This document shows positions 49,560 through 58,683 of a stretch of DNA of 64,000 bases, one piece after another; position 1 is the stretch's first letter; each line of letters begins with the position of its first letter. Both the position numbers and the translations under genes were made by a program. This DNA comes from DASQZT01 sp035638575 (lineage in GTDB: Bacteria > Acidobacteriota > Terriglobia > Bryobacterales > Bryobacteraceae), in contig DASQZT010000098.1 in the NCBI GenBank assembly GCA_035638575.1, forward strand, positions 1-64,000, given 5' to 3'. The notes beneath the pieces were generated by a model. The model searched no databases. It was not told the origin of the DNA and saw only the letters and a list, made by a program, of their open reading frames with translations.

Positions 49560-50867
49560 ATGGGCGAAAAGCGTTGGTTCTGGGCGACCCTCACGCTCTC
49601 CAGCATCACCATCGTGTCCGTGGTGTTCGCCGCCTGGGAACTGGCCGAAAGCCGCTTCTTCCGCACCGTCGACTACGTTACGCTCCACTACCTCTACATC
49701 ACCCGTGGCGTGGCCTCTTCCCTGCTGCTGGCCTTCTGGGCCGCCTGGTTTGTCCTGCGGCAGCGGCACAGGAGCGAAGAGGACCTGCGCCGCTCCCGCG
49801 AGCGCTACCGCGGCCTTCTGCAAGCCTTTCCCGGGGCGGTGATTCTTTATGATTCCGACCTGCGCGTCTCGGAGTGGAACGCCTCCGCCGAGCGCATGTA
49901 CGGGTTTCCGAGGTCCGACGTCCTGGGCGGCGGGCTGCCAATCGTTCCGGCATCCAAAGCCGCCGAGCTGGAAGACTTCATGCAGCGCGTGGAGCGCGGC
50001 GAGGCCGTGCTGGATGTGGAAACCATTCGCCAGCCCAAAGACGGCGAGCCTTTCGAGGTGCAGCTCAGCCTGCTGCCCTACAGCGAGTCCGCCGGGCCGC
50101 TGTACTTCCTGGAAGTCACCTCCGACATCCGGGAGCGCGTACGCTGGCGCGAGCGCATGGTCGAGGTCGAAAAGCTCACCAGCATGGGCAAGATGGCTGC
50201 GGGCACCGCCCACCACCTCAACTCGCCGCTGGCCGCCCTGCTGATCCGGGTTCAGATGCTGCGGCAGCGCGCCCTCGACCCCGCCATCGAAGAGGACGCC
50301 GCGCGCCTCGAAGAGGGCCTCAATTTCTGCCGCAACTTCGTCCGGCGCCTGCTGGATTTCACGCGTGGCACCCCCATGCAAAAGCAGCCGCAGGATCTCG
50401 CAGCGGTGATCGAATCCGTCTGCGGGTTCTTCCTCCCCGCCATCCAGGCCAAGCAAGTTACGCTGTCCGTGGACGTGGCCGAGGGACGGGGCCAGCAGGT
50501 GCATGCCGACCGCAATCTGCTGGAGACTCTGCTGCTGATCCTGCTGAGCAATGCGCTGGACGCCGTTCCGCCCGGCGGCCGGATTCGCGCTTTCTGCCGC
50601 CCGGCGGCGCGCGGCCGCATCGGTTTCGGCGTCCAGGATTCGGGCTGCGGAATCAGCGCCGCCCACCGCGACCGCATCTTCGAGCCGTTCTTCACCACCA
50701 AGGAGCCGGGCAAAGGCACCGGGCTGGGCCTGGCCATCGCCAGGAACGTGGTTGTGGAACACGGCGGAACCATACAACTCGAAAGCCAGCCGGGCGCGGG
50801 TGCTACCTTTTATGTAGATCTGCCACTCGCCGACGTCCCGCAAATGGCAGGGAGCGCCAGACCGTGA
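49560..50867 (+). CDS. PAS-domain sensor histidine kinase (NtrB-like)
   Basis: A 435-residue protein. Two membrane segments (LTLSSITIVSVVFAAWELAE and YLYITRGVASSLLLAFWAAW) frame a very short outer loop of about 15 residues. A PAS domain follows (RYRGLLQAFPGAVILYDSDL). The phospho-acceptor histidine is in MAAGTAHHLNSPLAALLIRV and the ATPase has LLSNALDAVPPGG, DSGCGIS and GTGLGLAIARN. The tiny outer loop suggests it senses the membrane or the cytoplasm, not an external ligand. It is 25 bases after the coiled-coil membrane gene and overlaps its response regulator gene (GTGA). Confidence 0.92.
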   Translation: MGEKRWFWATLTLSSITIVSVVFAAWELAESRFFRTVDYVTLHYLYITRGVASSLLLAFWAAWFVLRQRHRSEEDLRRSRERYRGLLQAFPGAVILYDSDLRVSEWNASAERMYGFPRSDVLGGGLPIVPASKAAELEDFMQRVERGEAVLDVETIRQPKDGEPFEVQLSLLPYSESAGPLYFLEVTSDIRERVRWRERMVEVEKLTSMGKMAAGTAHHLNSPLAALLIRVQMLRQRALDPAIEEDAARLEEGLNFCRNFVRRLLDFTRGTPMQKQPQDLAAVIESVCGFFLPAIQAKQVTLSVDVAEGRGQQVHADRNLLETLLLILLSNALDAVPPGGRIRAFCRPAARGRIGFGVQDSGCGISAAHRDRIFEPFFTTKEPGKGTGLGLAIARNVVVEHGGTIQLESQPGAGATFYVDLPLADVPQMAGSARP

Positions 50868-52234
50868 AGAACGTAAACGAAACGCGCGGGCCCGCAATTC
50901 TGGTGGTGGACGACGACGCCAGCCTGGCATCCACCCTGAAGGACTTTCTGACACGTGAAGGTTACGGTGTCGAGGTGGCATTCTCGGCAGGGGAGGCCCT
51001 GGCCATCCAGGCCGCCAATCCCCGCATCCCGCTGGCGCTGGTGGATCTCATCATGCCGCTCACCGACGGCCTCACCCTCAGCGACGAGCTGCGCCGCGCG
51101 AATCCCGATATGACGGTGGTCATCATGACCGGCTACGCCACCATCGAAACCGCGGTGGAAGCCATCAAGCGGGGCGCCGAGGATTACGTCACCAAGCCCT
51201 TCGACTACGAAGCGATGCGCAAGAAGATCGCCCGCCTGATGGAGGTGGTGGAGCTGCGCGAGCGCGTGGCGCAGCTCGAAAAGAACCTGGAGCGCCACTC
51301 CTGTTTCGAGAACATCGTGACCGTGTCGCCGTCCATGGAGCGAGTGCTGGAGCGCGGCCGAATGGCCGCCGCCACCGACGCCAGCCTGTTGATCGTGGGC
51401 GAAACGGGCACCGGCAAGGAGATGCTGGCCCGCGCCATCCACGAAGCCAGCCCGCGCGCCCGCCAGCCGTTTGTCGCGGTGAACAGCGGCGCGCTGCCCC
51501 GCGAGCTGGTGGAGAGCGAGCTGTTTGGCTTCCGCCGCGGCGCGTTCACCGGCGCCTACAACGACGCGCCCGGGATCTTCTCGGCCGCCTCCGGGGGCAC
51601 CGTGTTCCTGGACGAGATCGGGGAGATGCCCAAGGATGTTCAGGTGAAGCTGCTGCGCGTGCTGCAGGAGGGCGAGCTACGCCCGGTGGGCTCGACGCGC
51701 GCCATCCAGGTGGATGTCCGGGTGGTAGCCGCCACCAACCGCACACTGGACGAACTGCGCTCCACGCTGCTCCGCGAAGACCTGTACTTCCGGGTGGCCA
51801 CGATCGTCCTGGAAGTGCCCCCGCTGCGCACGCGTCCCGAGGACGTCATGGTCCTGGCGCAGCACTTCGCCGGCCGGCTTTCGCGGCGCTACGGGCGCGA
51901 GATCTCGATTTCGCGGGCGGGGCTGGAGCTGCTGCTCGGCTACTCGTTTCCGGGGAACGTACGCGAGCTGGAAAACCTGGTGGAGAGCGCCGCGGCCGTC
52001 TCGGCGGACAACCCACAGGTCATCACCGACAGGGACCTCCGCCCCATGCTCCGGGGCTCCCCAACCTCGTCCCTGCCGGCGAAAGTGAGCGAATCGCTCT
52101 CCATGGAGCAGATGGAGAAGCTGACCATCCAGCAGGCCCTGCGCGTCTCGGCGGGCAACCGGACCAAGGCCGCGTCTCTGCTGGGAATCTCCCGCGACAC
52201 GCTCTACCGCAAGCTGCGCCAGTATCAGGTCTGA
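50864..52234 (+). CDS. Sigma-54-dependent response regulator (NtrC family)
   Basis: A 456-residue protein. Receiver domain with AILVVDDDASLASTL, phospho-acceptor Asp in LALVDLIMPLTDG and the K in VTKPFD. AAA+ domain with Walker A GETGTGKEM, an intact GAFTGA loop (FRRGAFTGAYND) and FLDEIGEMP. Fis-type HTH at the end (GNRTKAASLLGISRDTLYRK). It activates sigma-54 promoters when phosphorylated by the overlapping kinase. Its place after a pspA-containing operon recalls PspF control of psp genes in proteobacteria, but PspF lacks a receiver. The GTG at 50864 was chosen for the overlap and the normal receiver start. Confidence 0.93.
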   Translation: MKNVNETRGPAILVVDDDASLASTLKDFLTREGYGVEVAFSAGEALAIQAANPRIPLALVDLIMPLTDGLTLSDELRRANPDMTVVIMTGYATIETAVEAIKRGAEDYVTKPFDYEAMRKKIARLMEVVELRERVAQLEKNLERHSCFENIVTVSPSMERVLERGRMAAATDASLLIVGETGTGKEMLARAIHEASPRARQPFVAVNSGALPRELVESELFGFRRGAFTGAYNDAPGIFSAASGGTVFLDEIGEMPKDVQVKLLRVLQEGELRPVGSTRAIQVDVRVVAATNRTLDELRSTLLREDLYFRVATIVLEVPPLRTRPEDVMVLAQHFAGRLSRRYGREISISRAGLELLLGYSFPGNVRELENLVESAAAVSADNPQVITDRDLRPMLRGSPTSSLPAKVSESLSMEQMEKLTIQQALRVSAGNRTKAASLLGISRDTLYRKLRQYQV

Positions 52235-52236
52235 GT

Positions 52237-52251
52237 GTCCGAAATTCGGAC
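52237..52251. promoter_or_regulatory. 15-bp palindrome GTCCGAA-A-TTCGGAC
   Basis: A perfect 7-bp inverted repeat begins two bases after the response-regulator stop and 130 bases before the tetrahaem cytochrome ATG. Its size and symmetry fit a Fis-type activator site. A GG-N11-GC element just downstream (52252-52266) is one base off the sigma-54 spacing. It may be an activator binding site or part of a terminator stem. Confidence 0.4.
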
Positions 52252-52380
52252 GGTGTACCATTTTGCGGCGCTTTCGACAAACGGAAAAGAAATTCGGCCG
52301 CAGATGAACACGGATAACAAAGGCACAGGAGGGGAACGCCGCGAATTCCGCATGGCTCCCGACGTGCACAGGCCGTCGGC

Positions 52381-53616
52381 ATGGCACCGCAGAGCGGACA
52401 CAAACAGTTCCTTCTTTGGATCGTTGCGGCCTGTGTAGCAACCACGGGGCTGGGCGGGATCCTGGTCTGGGAGCGCAAGCCGGCGGCATCGCGACACGCT
52501 CTTTACGTGATTGGCATACCCGAGAAAGGCGCCGCCCTGTTTTTCGGCGAAAAGAAGTGCGGCATCTGCCATTCGGTGAATGGCCAGGGCGGACGCGTGG
52601 CGCCCGATCTCGCGCGGGTTCACGCCGGCCGGCCCGGCATGCCCTGGCTCGCCACCACGCTTTGGAACCACGCACCCGGCATGTGGCGCCAGATGCGCGG
52701 CGCCAAATTCCCCGACCTCGACCAGGAGGAGATGGCCCACATCCTGGCCTTCCTCTATCAGGCCGAGACCTCCGACCCCGCCGGCAACCCCAAGGCCGGC
52801 GCGCGCGTGTTCCTTTCCAAGGGATGTAGCCATTGCCATGCGGTCCGGTCGGTCGGCGGCCATTCCGCGCCGGAACTCACCAAGGTGGCCGCCGCCGGAA
52901 GCGCCGTCCAATGGATGCACGCCATGTGGAACCATACGCAATCCATGATCGATCCCATCACGCGGGAACTCGGCGGGTGGCCACAGTTCAAGGGCGACGA
53001 GATGAACGATCTGATCGCCTACGTCCGCGGGGTCCCCGTCAGCGAAGCACCCCCGGCCGGCAACCAGAATGTCCTGCGCGGCAGCGCCGAGCGCGGTTGG
53101 CAGGTTTTCCAGGGGAAGTGCATCCAATGCCATGCGGTCGGCGGCAACGGAGGCCACATCGGTCCCGAACTGGGACCCGACCACGACCTTCCCTTCAGCT
53201 CCTCGCAATTCGCGGCGGTTCTCTGGAACCACGCTCCCGCCATGCTGGAGCAGGCCCGCGCGGCTGGCATCGCAGCTCCCGTCTTGCAGGACGAAGAACT
53301 GAGCGACGTGCTGCAATTCCTCGTCAGCCTGCGCTATCACGAGCCCAGCGGCTCTCCGTTCCTGGGCGAGCGCGTCTTCGCCGAGCGCGGCTGCGCCCGC
53401 TGCCACGGCCTGAAAGCCGAAGGCACGCGCGAAGGCCCGCAGCTCAAAGCCGGCAACGACGCCTTCACCACGGTGTCGCTAGCCAGCGCGCTCTGGCGCC
53501 ACGGCCCCTCCATGCGAGCCCACGCCGAGCGCCTGGGCATCGCGTGGCCCACGCTGGAACCCAACGATATGGGCGACCTGATCAGCTTCCTGAACGATAC
53601 CAGCCGCGCGCAATGA
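52381..53616 (+). CDS. Tetrahaem cytochrome c built of four tandem class I domains
   Basis: A 411-residue protein. An N-terminal hydrophobic segment (LLWIVAACVATTGLGGILVW) serves as signal or anchor. Four cytochrome c domains follow, each with one CxxCH: CGICH (C60), CSHCH, CIQCH and CARCH. Each carries a W-N-H-A/T-x-x-M or W-R-H-G-P-S-M block that probably supplies the axial methionine. It is likely a periplasmic electron carrier. The domains are clearly diverged duplicates of each other. It follows the response-regulator gene after a palindrome-containing 146-bp gap and converges with the next gene. Confidence 0.85.
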   Translation: MAPQSGHKQFLLWIVAACVATTGLGGILVWERKPAASRHALYVIGIPEKGAALFFGEKKCGICHSVNGQGGRVAPDLARVHAGRPGMPWLATTLWNHAPGMWRQMRGAKFPDLDQEEMAHILAFLYQAETSDPAGNPKAGARVFLSKGCSHCHAVRSVGGHSAPELTKVAAAGSAVQWMHAMWNHTQSMIDPITRELGGWPQFKGDEMNDLIAYVRGVPVSEAPPAGNQNVLRGSAERGWQVFQGKCIQCHAVGGNGGHIGPELGPDHDLPFSSSQFAAVLWNHAPAMLEQARAAGIAAPVLQDEELSDVLQFLVSLRYHEPSGSPFLGERVFAERGCARCHGLKAEGTREGPQLKAGNDAFTTVSLASALWRHGPSMRAHAERLGIAWPTLEPNDMGDLISFLNDTSRAQ

Positions 53617-53631
53617 GAGCGCCGCGCCACT

Positions 53632-54351
53632 TCACCACACTCCGGGAAACAGCCGGTAAGGCGTACGCGCGGTGAATTCTTCATAGCCGGCGAGCTCGCG
53701 GCGAAGCGTTCGATCCTCCAGGCCAGTTCGCCAGATGAAAAGGGCGGCAGCAAGACCCGCCGGCGCCAGCGCCCAAACAGAGCCCAGGATGAGAGGGGCG
53801 GCCAGGTGCGCCAGGATCACGCCCACGTACATGGGATGGCGGACGAACCGGTAGGGACCGGACGCGACGACAGTGTGGCCGCGCTCGGTCTGGATTCGGA
53901 CGGTGTTTTCGGCAAACCGGTTAACGGCCAGGGTCCACGCCATCAGGGCGTCTGCCAGAAGTGTGAGGACTGCGCCCGGGTACACCAGACCGAAGGGCAT
54001 CGACGACCACCCGAACCGTACGGCATCCAATCCCGCCACCGCAGGCTGAAGGAAAGTAAGAGGGATATAAGCCACATAAAAGGCCTTGTCGAAACTCTTG
54101 GTGCCCTTCCGGAGAAAACTCGCGCGCGCCTCCATCAACTCGGGGTTGAAGCGGCGGACGATGACGCGGGTTGCCGCAATCCCGGCGAAATACAGCACGA
54201 CGTAGATCCAACCGCGGGTCCATTCGAGGCGGCCGGCGGCGCCAAAGAGCGCGGCCATCCAAAGCGCGGAATACAGGGATACCTGGATGAGCCTTTTGCC
54301 CGAGCGCACCTTTTCCGCCGGCGCATTCGGCCCAGCCGTTACGTCCGACAT
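53632..54351 (-). CDS. ICMT/PEMT-like membrane methyltransferase
   Basis: A 239-residue protein with about five membrane segments. The C-terminal half has the family signature SGPYRFVRHPMYVGVILAHL and ends EDRTLRRELAGYEEF, then RTPYRLFPGVW, typical of isoprenylcysteine carboxyl methyltransferase-like and phospholipid methyltransferase-like bacterial proteins. These use SAM to methylate a membrane-embedded substrate. The substrate here is unknown. It converges with the cytochrome gene, leaving a 15-base gap, and no operon partner is evident. Confidence 0.85.
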   Translation of the reverse strand: MSDVTAGPNAPAEKVRSGKRLIQVSLYSALWMAALFGAAGRLEWTRGWIYVVLYFAGIAATRVIVRRFNPELMEARASFLRKGTKSFDKAFYVAYIPLTFLQPAVAGLDAVRFGWSSMPFGLVYPGAVLTLLADALMAWTLAVNRFAENTVRIQTERGHTVVASGPYRFVRHPMYVGVILAHLAAPLILGSVWALAPAGLAAALFIWRTGLEDRTLRRELAGYEEFTARTPYRLFPGVW

Positions 54352-54427
54352 GTGGCGGGTTCTCCTCCCACCGAGTATCCCTCACTCCGGCTGTGGGGGC
54401 GGGCGGAGAAGGTCAAGCCGGCGATGC

Positions 54428-54449
54428 GGGGCGGGCCGCAACCCGCCCC
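54428..54449. repeat. Palindrome GGGGCGGG/CCCGCCCC between minus-strand genes
   Basis: An 8-bp stem with a 6-base loop (CCGCAA), 26 bases past the stop of the TonB receptor gene. There is no T tract on the minus strand, so it is at best a weak terminator. The G-rich arms recall the middle hairpin of the tandem repeats. Confidence 0.45.
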
Positions 54450-54474
54450 GTTTGTTCCAACCGTTCTCCGCGCC

Positions 54475-57400
54475 TTACCAGATCACCTTAAATCCAATCT
54501 GGACAGAGCGCGGGTTGACGCTGGCCTGCGTCGACTGCGTGTGCGGAATGATGCTGCCGAAGTTCGGGTCGGTGGCCGTGTTGTTCACGTTCGCCAGCAT
54601 GTAGTTCCAGTGGTTGAGCGCGTTGAACGCTTCGATACGGAGCTGGCCGCGGACGCGTTCCGTAATACGCGTGTCCTTGATGAGGGAGGCATCCATGGTG
54701 TAGGTGCCTTGCACGCGCACGTTGGGGCTGCGAGAGGAGTTGACCTGGTTGGGCCGGTAGTTGGGCGGCAATTGCAGCCAGGCGTATTGCGACCAATCCG
54801 TGGCGCTGCAACCGTTGGCGATGCTGGTCGGCAGCGGCGCGATCGCGCCGGTGTCATCTTCGTTCAGGATGCAGTTGTTGTAGATTTGGACCTTATTTGC
54901 ACCCCAGTGCACGGTGGACTGGTTAGGATCCTTGAGCGCTACGATGCTGCCCGACTGGTTGGCAGGCTCGCCCTCCGGCGAATCCGTAACGAAGGTATTG
55001 AACTGCCACCCGCTGACCAGCCTGTCGGCCGCGCCGTGCACGCCGGGCAGGAAGTGCTTGCCTTTGCCAAACGGCAGATCGTACACCACCGACACCTTGA
55101 TGAAGTGCGGCCGGTCGGCGTAATAGAGGCCCTCCTGGTATTGGATGGGTTGTTGGTAGATGTTCAGGTAACCCCACCGCTCGTTCTGCTTGGACAGGGT
55201 GTAATTGAACAGGAAATTGAGACCGTTGTGCGTGCGGTGATTATAGTTGACCTGCATCGAGTTGTACCACACGTGCCCGTCGTTCAGGCCGTATTCGGTG
55301 CCGCCCGTAAACTGCGGGTACTGCCGCATCAACTGGTTGAGCGAGATGGTCGTCGCCGTATAGTAGCTGGTGCCCAGGAACGGCGCCAGGTTCTGGAACG
55401 GGTTCGGGAGGGTCTGATTGCAGTACGCCGCGGGAGAGGCAAAACCAGCGGGGGCCTTCGCGCCGTACAGCACGCCACACTGCTCATAGTTCGGATTGAT
55501 ATCGAACGGGATATTCGACTGCGTGTGAGCCGCGCGGTTGCCCACGTACGAAATATCGAGAGTGCCCGCCTGGGTTACCTGGTATTGGAACCCGACCGAG
55601 AACTGGTGGGACCGAGGCAGCTTGAAGTCGGGATTGAACCAGTTGACGCTCTTGCCGACGTAGGTCAAGGCGCCCAGGCTGGACCCCGGAGGGGCGCTGA
55701 TGCCGGCGGGGAACGGGTTATTCATGGCGCCCGCCAGAGGAACACGGCCGCTGCCATCCGTGCTGCTGACCAGCGAGGTGTTATTGCTGAAACCGTTGGT
55801 GATCATCCAGTCGTTGCTCGGATTGATCACGTACATGCCGTAACCGCCGCGCATCACCAGCTTATCCTTCAACCGGTAAGCGAAGCCGACGCGGGGCTGG
55901 ATCCCCGTGTAGTCGATATTAGCCGCCATCGGCGAATAGCCGGCCTGACCCGCAAATTCCATGCTGCCCTTCAGATTGGACAGGTTGGAATAGAGCGAGG
56001 CGTACTGAGCGGGTATAGGCCCCGACAATCCCTTGGCAATATTGGCAGTCACCATCGAGGCCAGCGGACTCGGCGCGTTGGGGTTGAAGGCCGCATCCAG
56101 CCGGTTGTACTTCTCGGTGATGGGCTCGTTCAGGTCGTAGCGCAGCCCCATGTTGATGGTCAGGCGGTTGTTGACTTTCCAGTCGTCCTGCAGGAAAGGC
56201 GCAATGTACCACTGGCGATAAAACGGGTACGCCGCATAGTTGGCCTGTCCACCGTTGGGATAACCCAGAAGGAAGCTGGCATAGCTGTCTCCGCCCAATC
56301 CGTTCCCGGCATTGTTGTAAACCTGCTGGGTCCACGCGGCGGTGAAGTCCTCTTCCAGAATGCTGCCGGTGTCCAGGACGAGATACTGAATCCGGCGGAT
56401 ATCGATACCGGCCTTGAGCGAGTGCTTCCCGGCAAGCTTGGTAATGCTGCCTTCCAGACCGTAACTGTTGGTGATGTTGTCGCTTAAGGTGCGGCCCAGC
56501 GTCTGGTAACCGCTCATGGTCCAAACGCCCATTAAATAGGGCTGAGGCAATTGCGCGATCAGCGATTTGGGAATGCCCAGCGTACTCAAATCGTATCCGG
56601 CGTCGGCAAAGCCGGAGCCCTTTTCGATGAAGCGGGTGTTAGAGGCGCGGACATCGACCACCGTGGTCGGACTGAGCGTGCCCGTCCAATCCAGCACGTA
56701 GGCGTCGTTGATTCGCTGGAAGGGCAACTGGCCGTCCTCGCCCATGCCCACGATCCCGTTGACCGGGCGGTGCTCGGTACGGTCGTTGGACCCTTCGCGC
56801 ATGAAGAAGCGATGCTTATCGCCGATGGTCCAGTCGAACTTGATGGTCATGTTGTAGTACGCATCGTGATCGGTTACGTCGGGGAGGCTGAGGTCCTGGG
56901 TGCCATACCGGGCTCCTGGCGTCGAGGTATTCGGCATCAGCATGAGCTTGGTCAGCGCCTGAGCGGCCGGGTTGATCCGGTTTGCCGGGATGATGTTGCC
57001 CGGGAACGGCTGGCGATTGGTCACGATGTTTCCGCTCGCGTCGTAGGTTGCGGTGGTCGGATCGTAGATCGTGATGGGCTGTCCGGACCCGTTGACCAGC
57101 TTGCTGAAATCGCCGTTGCGCATCTCGGGGGTCGGCCAGCTCACCAGCAGCGGATCGGCCGTGGCTTCGCGATAATTCTGGAATGCGCCCATGTAGAACA
57201 GCTTGATATAGCCGTCCCGCTTGAGCAGTTTAGGAACGATCACCTGCCCGGAAACCTGCCCGCCGTAATCGTCCAGGTAGTGGTTGGGCCTGGGCGCGTA
57301 CACGGATGCCGCATTGTTCTGGAAGTTATTGGCGTCCAGCACGGACCGGCGCATGAATTCCCAGCCGGTGCCGTGGAAGGTGCTGCCGCCGCTCTTCATC

Positions 57401-58131
57401 ACGGTGTTCAGAATGCCGCCCATGGTATGGCCATACTGGGCATCGTAGGTGTTCTGCATCATGGTGAATTCCTGAACGGTCTCCACCATCGGGATATACG
57501 CGATATTGTTGGTGCCCATCTGCGCGTTGTTGGCAGCGCCGTCCAGCAGGAATTCGTTGCTTTCCTGCCAGCCGCCGTTGACCACCCAATCGGCGATCGC
57601 GCCGTTGTCGAACGGGCGCTGCCAGATGGACGCTCCACGGAAGGTAACGCCGGACGCGGTGAGTCCCAGCATGAACGGATTGCGGCCCGAGTTCAGCGGC
57701 AGCTCCGCAACTTCCTTGGCATCGATCAGGCCGCTGCGATTCGCGGTCTGCGTTTCCAACAGTGCGGCTTCACCGGTGACCTCCACCGTCTGGGTCATAT
57801 CGCCTAATTGGAGCTTGGCATCGATACCGGCCGCCTGACTGATTTCCAGGCTGATATTGTCGCGAACATACTGCTTAAAACCCGTGGCCTGGACGGTCAG
57901 CCGGTACATTCCGGGTTGCAGCAGCGGAATGGTGTAGCTGCCGGAAGTGTCGGTCGTCGCGTTGCTGACTTCTTTGGTTGCGAGGTTTGTGGCTTGGACT
58001 TTTGCCTGCGGTACACTCGCCTCGGTGGAATCCGTGACGTGGCCCGAGATGCTGGCGCGGAATTCCTGAGCGAATGCGAAAGTGCCAAGCGACAGAAGAC
58101 AAATCACTGAATAGGCAATTTTGGCTTTCAA
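54475..58131 (-). CDS. Oar-type TonB-dependent outer-membrane receptor
   Basis: A 1218-residue protein. Signal peptide (IAYSVICLLSLGTFAFAQEF). Residues about 25-110 are a carboxypeptidase-regulatory-like beta sandwich (ISGHVTDSTEASVPQAKVQA). The plug follows (PLNSGRNPFMLGLTASGVTF), and then a very long beta barrel ending RSVQIGFKVIW, with the aromatic C-terminus expected for barrel insertion. Oar-like receptors are abundant in acidobacteria; they are thought to take up large substrates such as glycans or to act in surface contact. The TTG start at 58131 has an AAGGAG site six bases upstream. It stands alone, with non-coding DNA upstream. Confidence 0.9.
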   Translation of the reverse strand: MKAKIAYSVICLLSLGTFAFAQEFRASISGHVTDSTEASVPQAKVQATNLATKEVSNATTDTSGSYTIPLLQPGMYRLTVQATGFKQYVRDNISLEISQAAGIDAKLQLGDMTQTVEVTGEAALLETQTANRSGLIDAKEVAELPLNSGRNPFMLGLTASGVTFRGASIWQRPFDNGAIADWVVNGGWQESNEFLLDGAANNAQMGTNNIAYIPMVETVQEFTMMQNTYDAQYGHTMGGILNTVMKSGGSTFHGTGWEFMRRSVLDANNFQNNAASVYAPRPNHYLDDYGGQVSGQVIVPKLLKRDGYIKLFYMGAFQNYREATADPLLVSWPTPEMRNGDFSKLVNGSGQPITIYDPTTATYDASGNIVTNRQPFPGNIIPANRINPAAQALTKLMLMPNTSTPGARYGTQDLSLPDVTDHDAYYNMTIKFDWTIGDKHRFFMREGSNDRTEHRPVNGIVGMGEDGQLPFQRINDAYVLDWTGTLSPTTVVDVRASNTRFIEKGSGFADAGYDLSTLGIPKSLIAQLPQPYLMGVWTMSGYQTLGRTLSDNITNSYGLEGSITKLAGKHSLKAGIDIRRIQYLVLDTGSILEEDFTAAWTQQVYNNAGNGLGGDSYASFLLGYPNGGQANYAAYPFYRQWYIAPFLQDDWKVNNRLTINMGLRYDLNEPITEKYNRLDAAFNPNAPSPLASMVTANIAKGLSGPIPAQYASLYSNLSNLKGSMEFAGQAGYSPMAANIDYTGIQPRVGFAYRLKDKLVMRGGYGMYVINPSNDWMITNGFSNNTSLVSSTDGSGRVPLAGAMNNPFPAGISAPPGSSLGALTYVGKSVNWFNPDFKLPRSHQFSVGFQYQVTQAGTLDISYVGNRAAHTQSNIPFDINPNYEQCGVLYGAKAPAGFASPAAYCNQTLPNPFQNLAPFLGTSYYTATTISLNQLMRQYPQFTGGTEYGLNDGHVWYNSMQVNYNHRTHNGLNFLFNYTLSKQNERWGYLNIYQQPIQYQEGLYYADRPHFIKVSVVYDLPFGKGKHFLPGVHGAADRLVSGWQFNTFVTDSPEGEPANQSGSIVALKDPNQSTVHWGANKVQIYNNCILNEDDTGAIAPLPTSIANGCSATDWSQYAWLQLPPNYRPNQVNSSRSPNVRVQGTYTMDASLIKDTRITERVRGQLRIEAFNALNHWNYMLANVNNTATDPNFGSIIPHTQSTQASVNPRSVQIGFKVIW

Positions 58132-58683
58132 GCGAATCTCCTTGTCTCACACCTTGGCAGTCTGACAACTGCCCCTGTTGGTTCACCCACCTGAACACAG
58201 AGCTTCGGTTTCCCCCAAGCGTGGGAGGTACCCCGAGATTTCCGATTGGCCTTACGGCCACCCACAGTATACCCCCATTAAGATCTGAAGATCGAGGACT
58301 AGGGCTTCAACTGCCAAGACACGGATCCTGAGAGGGATGCGCACCGCCGGCCGCCTCCAGATGCCAGTTGGCGCCCGGGCAGAAAAGTAGTCCTGTTACC
58401 GGCTCAGTACCTCTGTGCCTATGCATCGCGCCGGGAGTGCGGCACTATGTTGATGCGGTCTCGGGTTTCGCCTGCTGGTCGACGCGCTCATGCCCTCCGA
58501 GACACGGAACCGCGCCATTTCGCTCCTCCTACTGGCGCTTGTCGGATGACAAAGCGCAGCCTCGCCGGGGCTTTCCGCCGCCGCTCCAGCGGCGTGAGAG
58601 CCCCAATTTATACCGTTCCGGCATGGCACGGCACTGAGTGGCACGAAATCAGGGTTGTTCTCCGGCGCCGCTCGATTCGCCCG
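58132..58683. other. 552-bp non-coding region
   Basis: This carries the leader of the TonB receptor gene (minus) and the tail region of the cupin gene (minus). The leader between 58140 and 58260 has short inverted repeats but no recognised riboswitch. A long imperfect palindrome lies at 58567-58604. Small open frames here have no ribosome-binding sites and no recognisable products. Confidence 0.4.
58567..58604. repeat. Long imperfect hairpin, outer GGGGCT/AGCCCC, inner CGCCGC/GCGGCG
   Basis: The two nested stems are separated by short unpaired bases and a 7-base loop, giving a 38-base hairpin. It lies 79 bases past the cupin stop on the minus strand. It looks like a REP-type palindrome; no second copy is in the window. 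Confidence 0.55.

Noticed and set aside
54428..54449. Strong intrinsic terminator for the TonB receptor
   Set aside because: The stem is good, but no T run follows it on the minus strand; it is recorded as a palindrome only.
53806..56487. Open frame of 893 codons on the plus strand over the ICMT and TonB receptor genes
   Set aside because: It crosses two real genes and an intergenic palindrome, with no domain, signal or ribosome-binding site.
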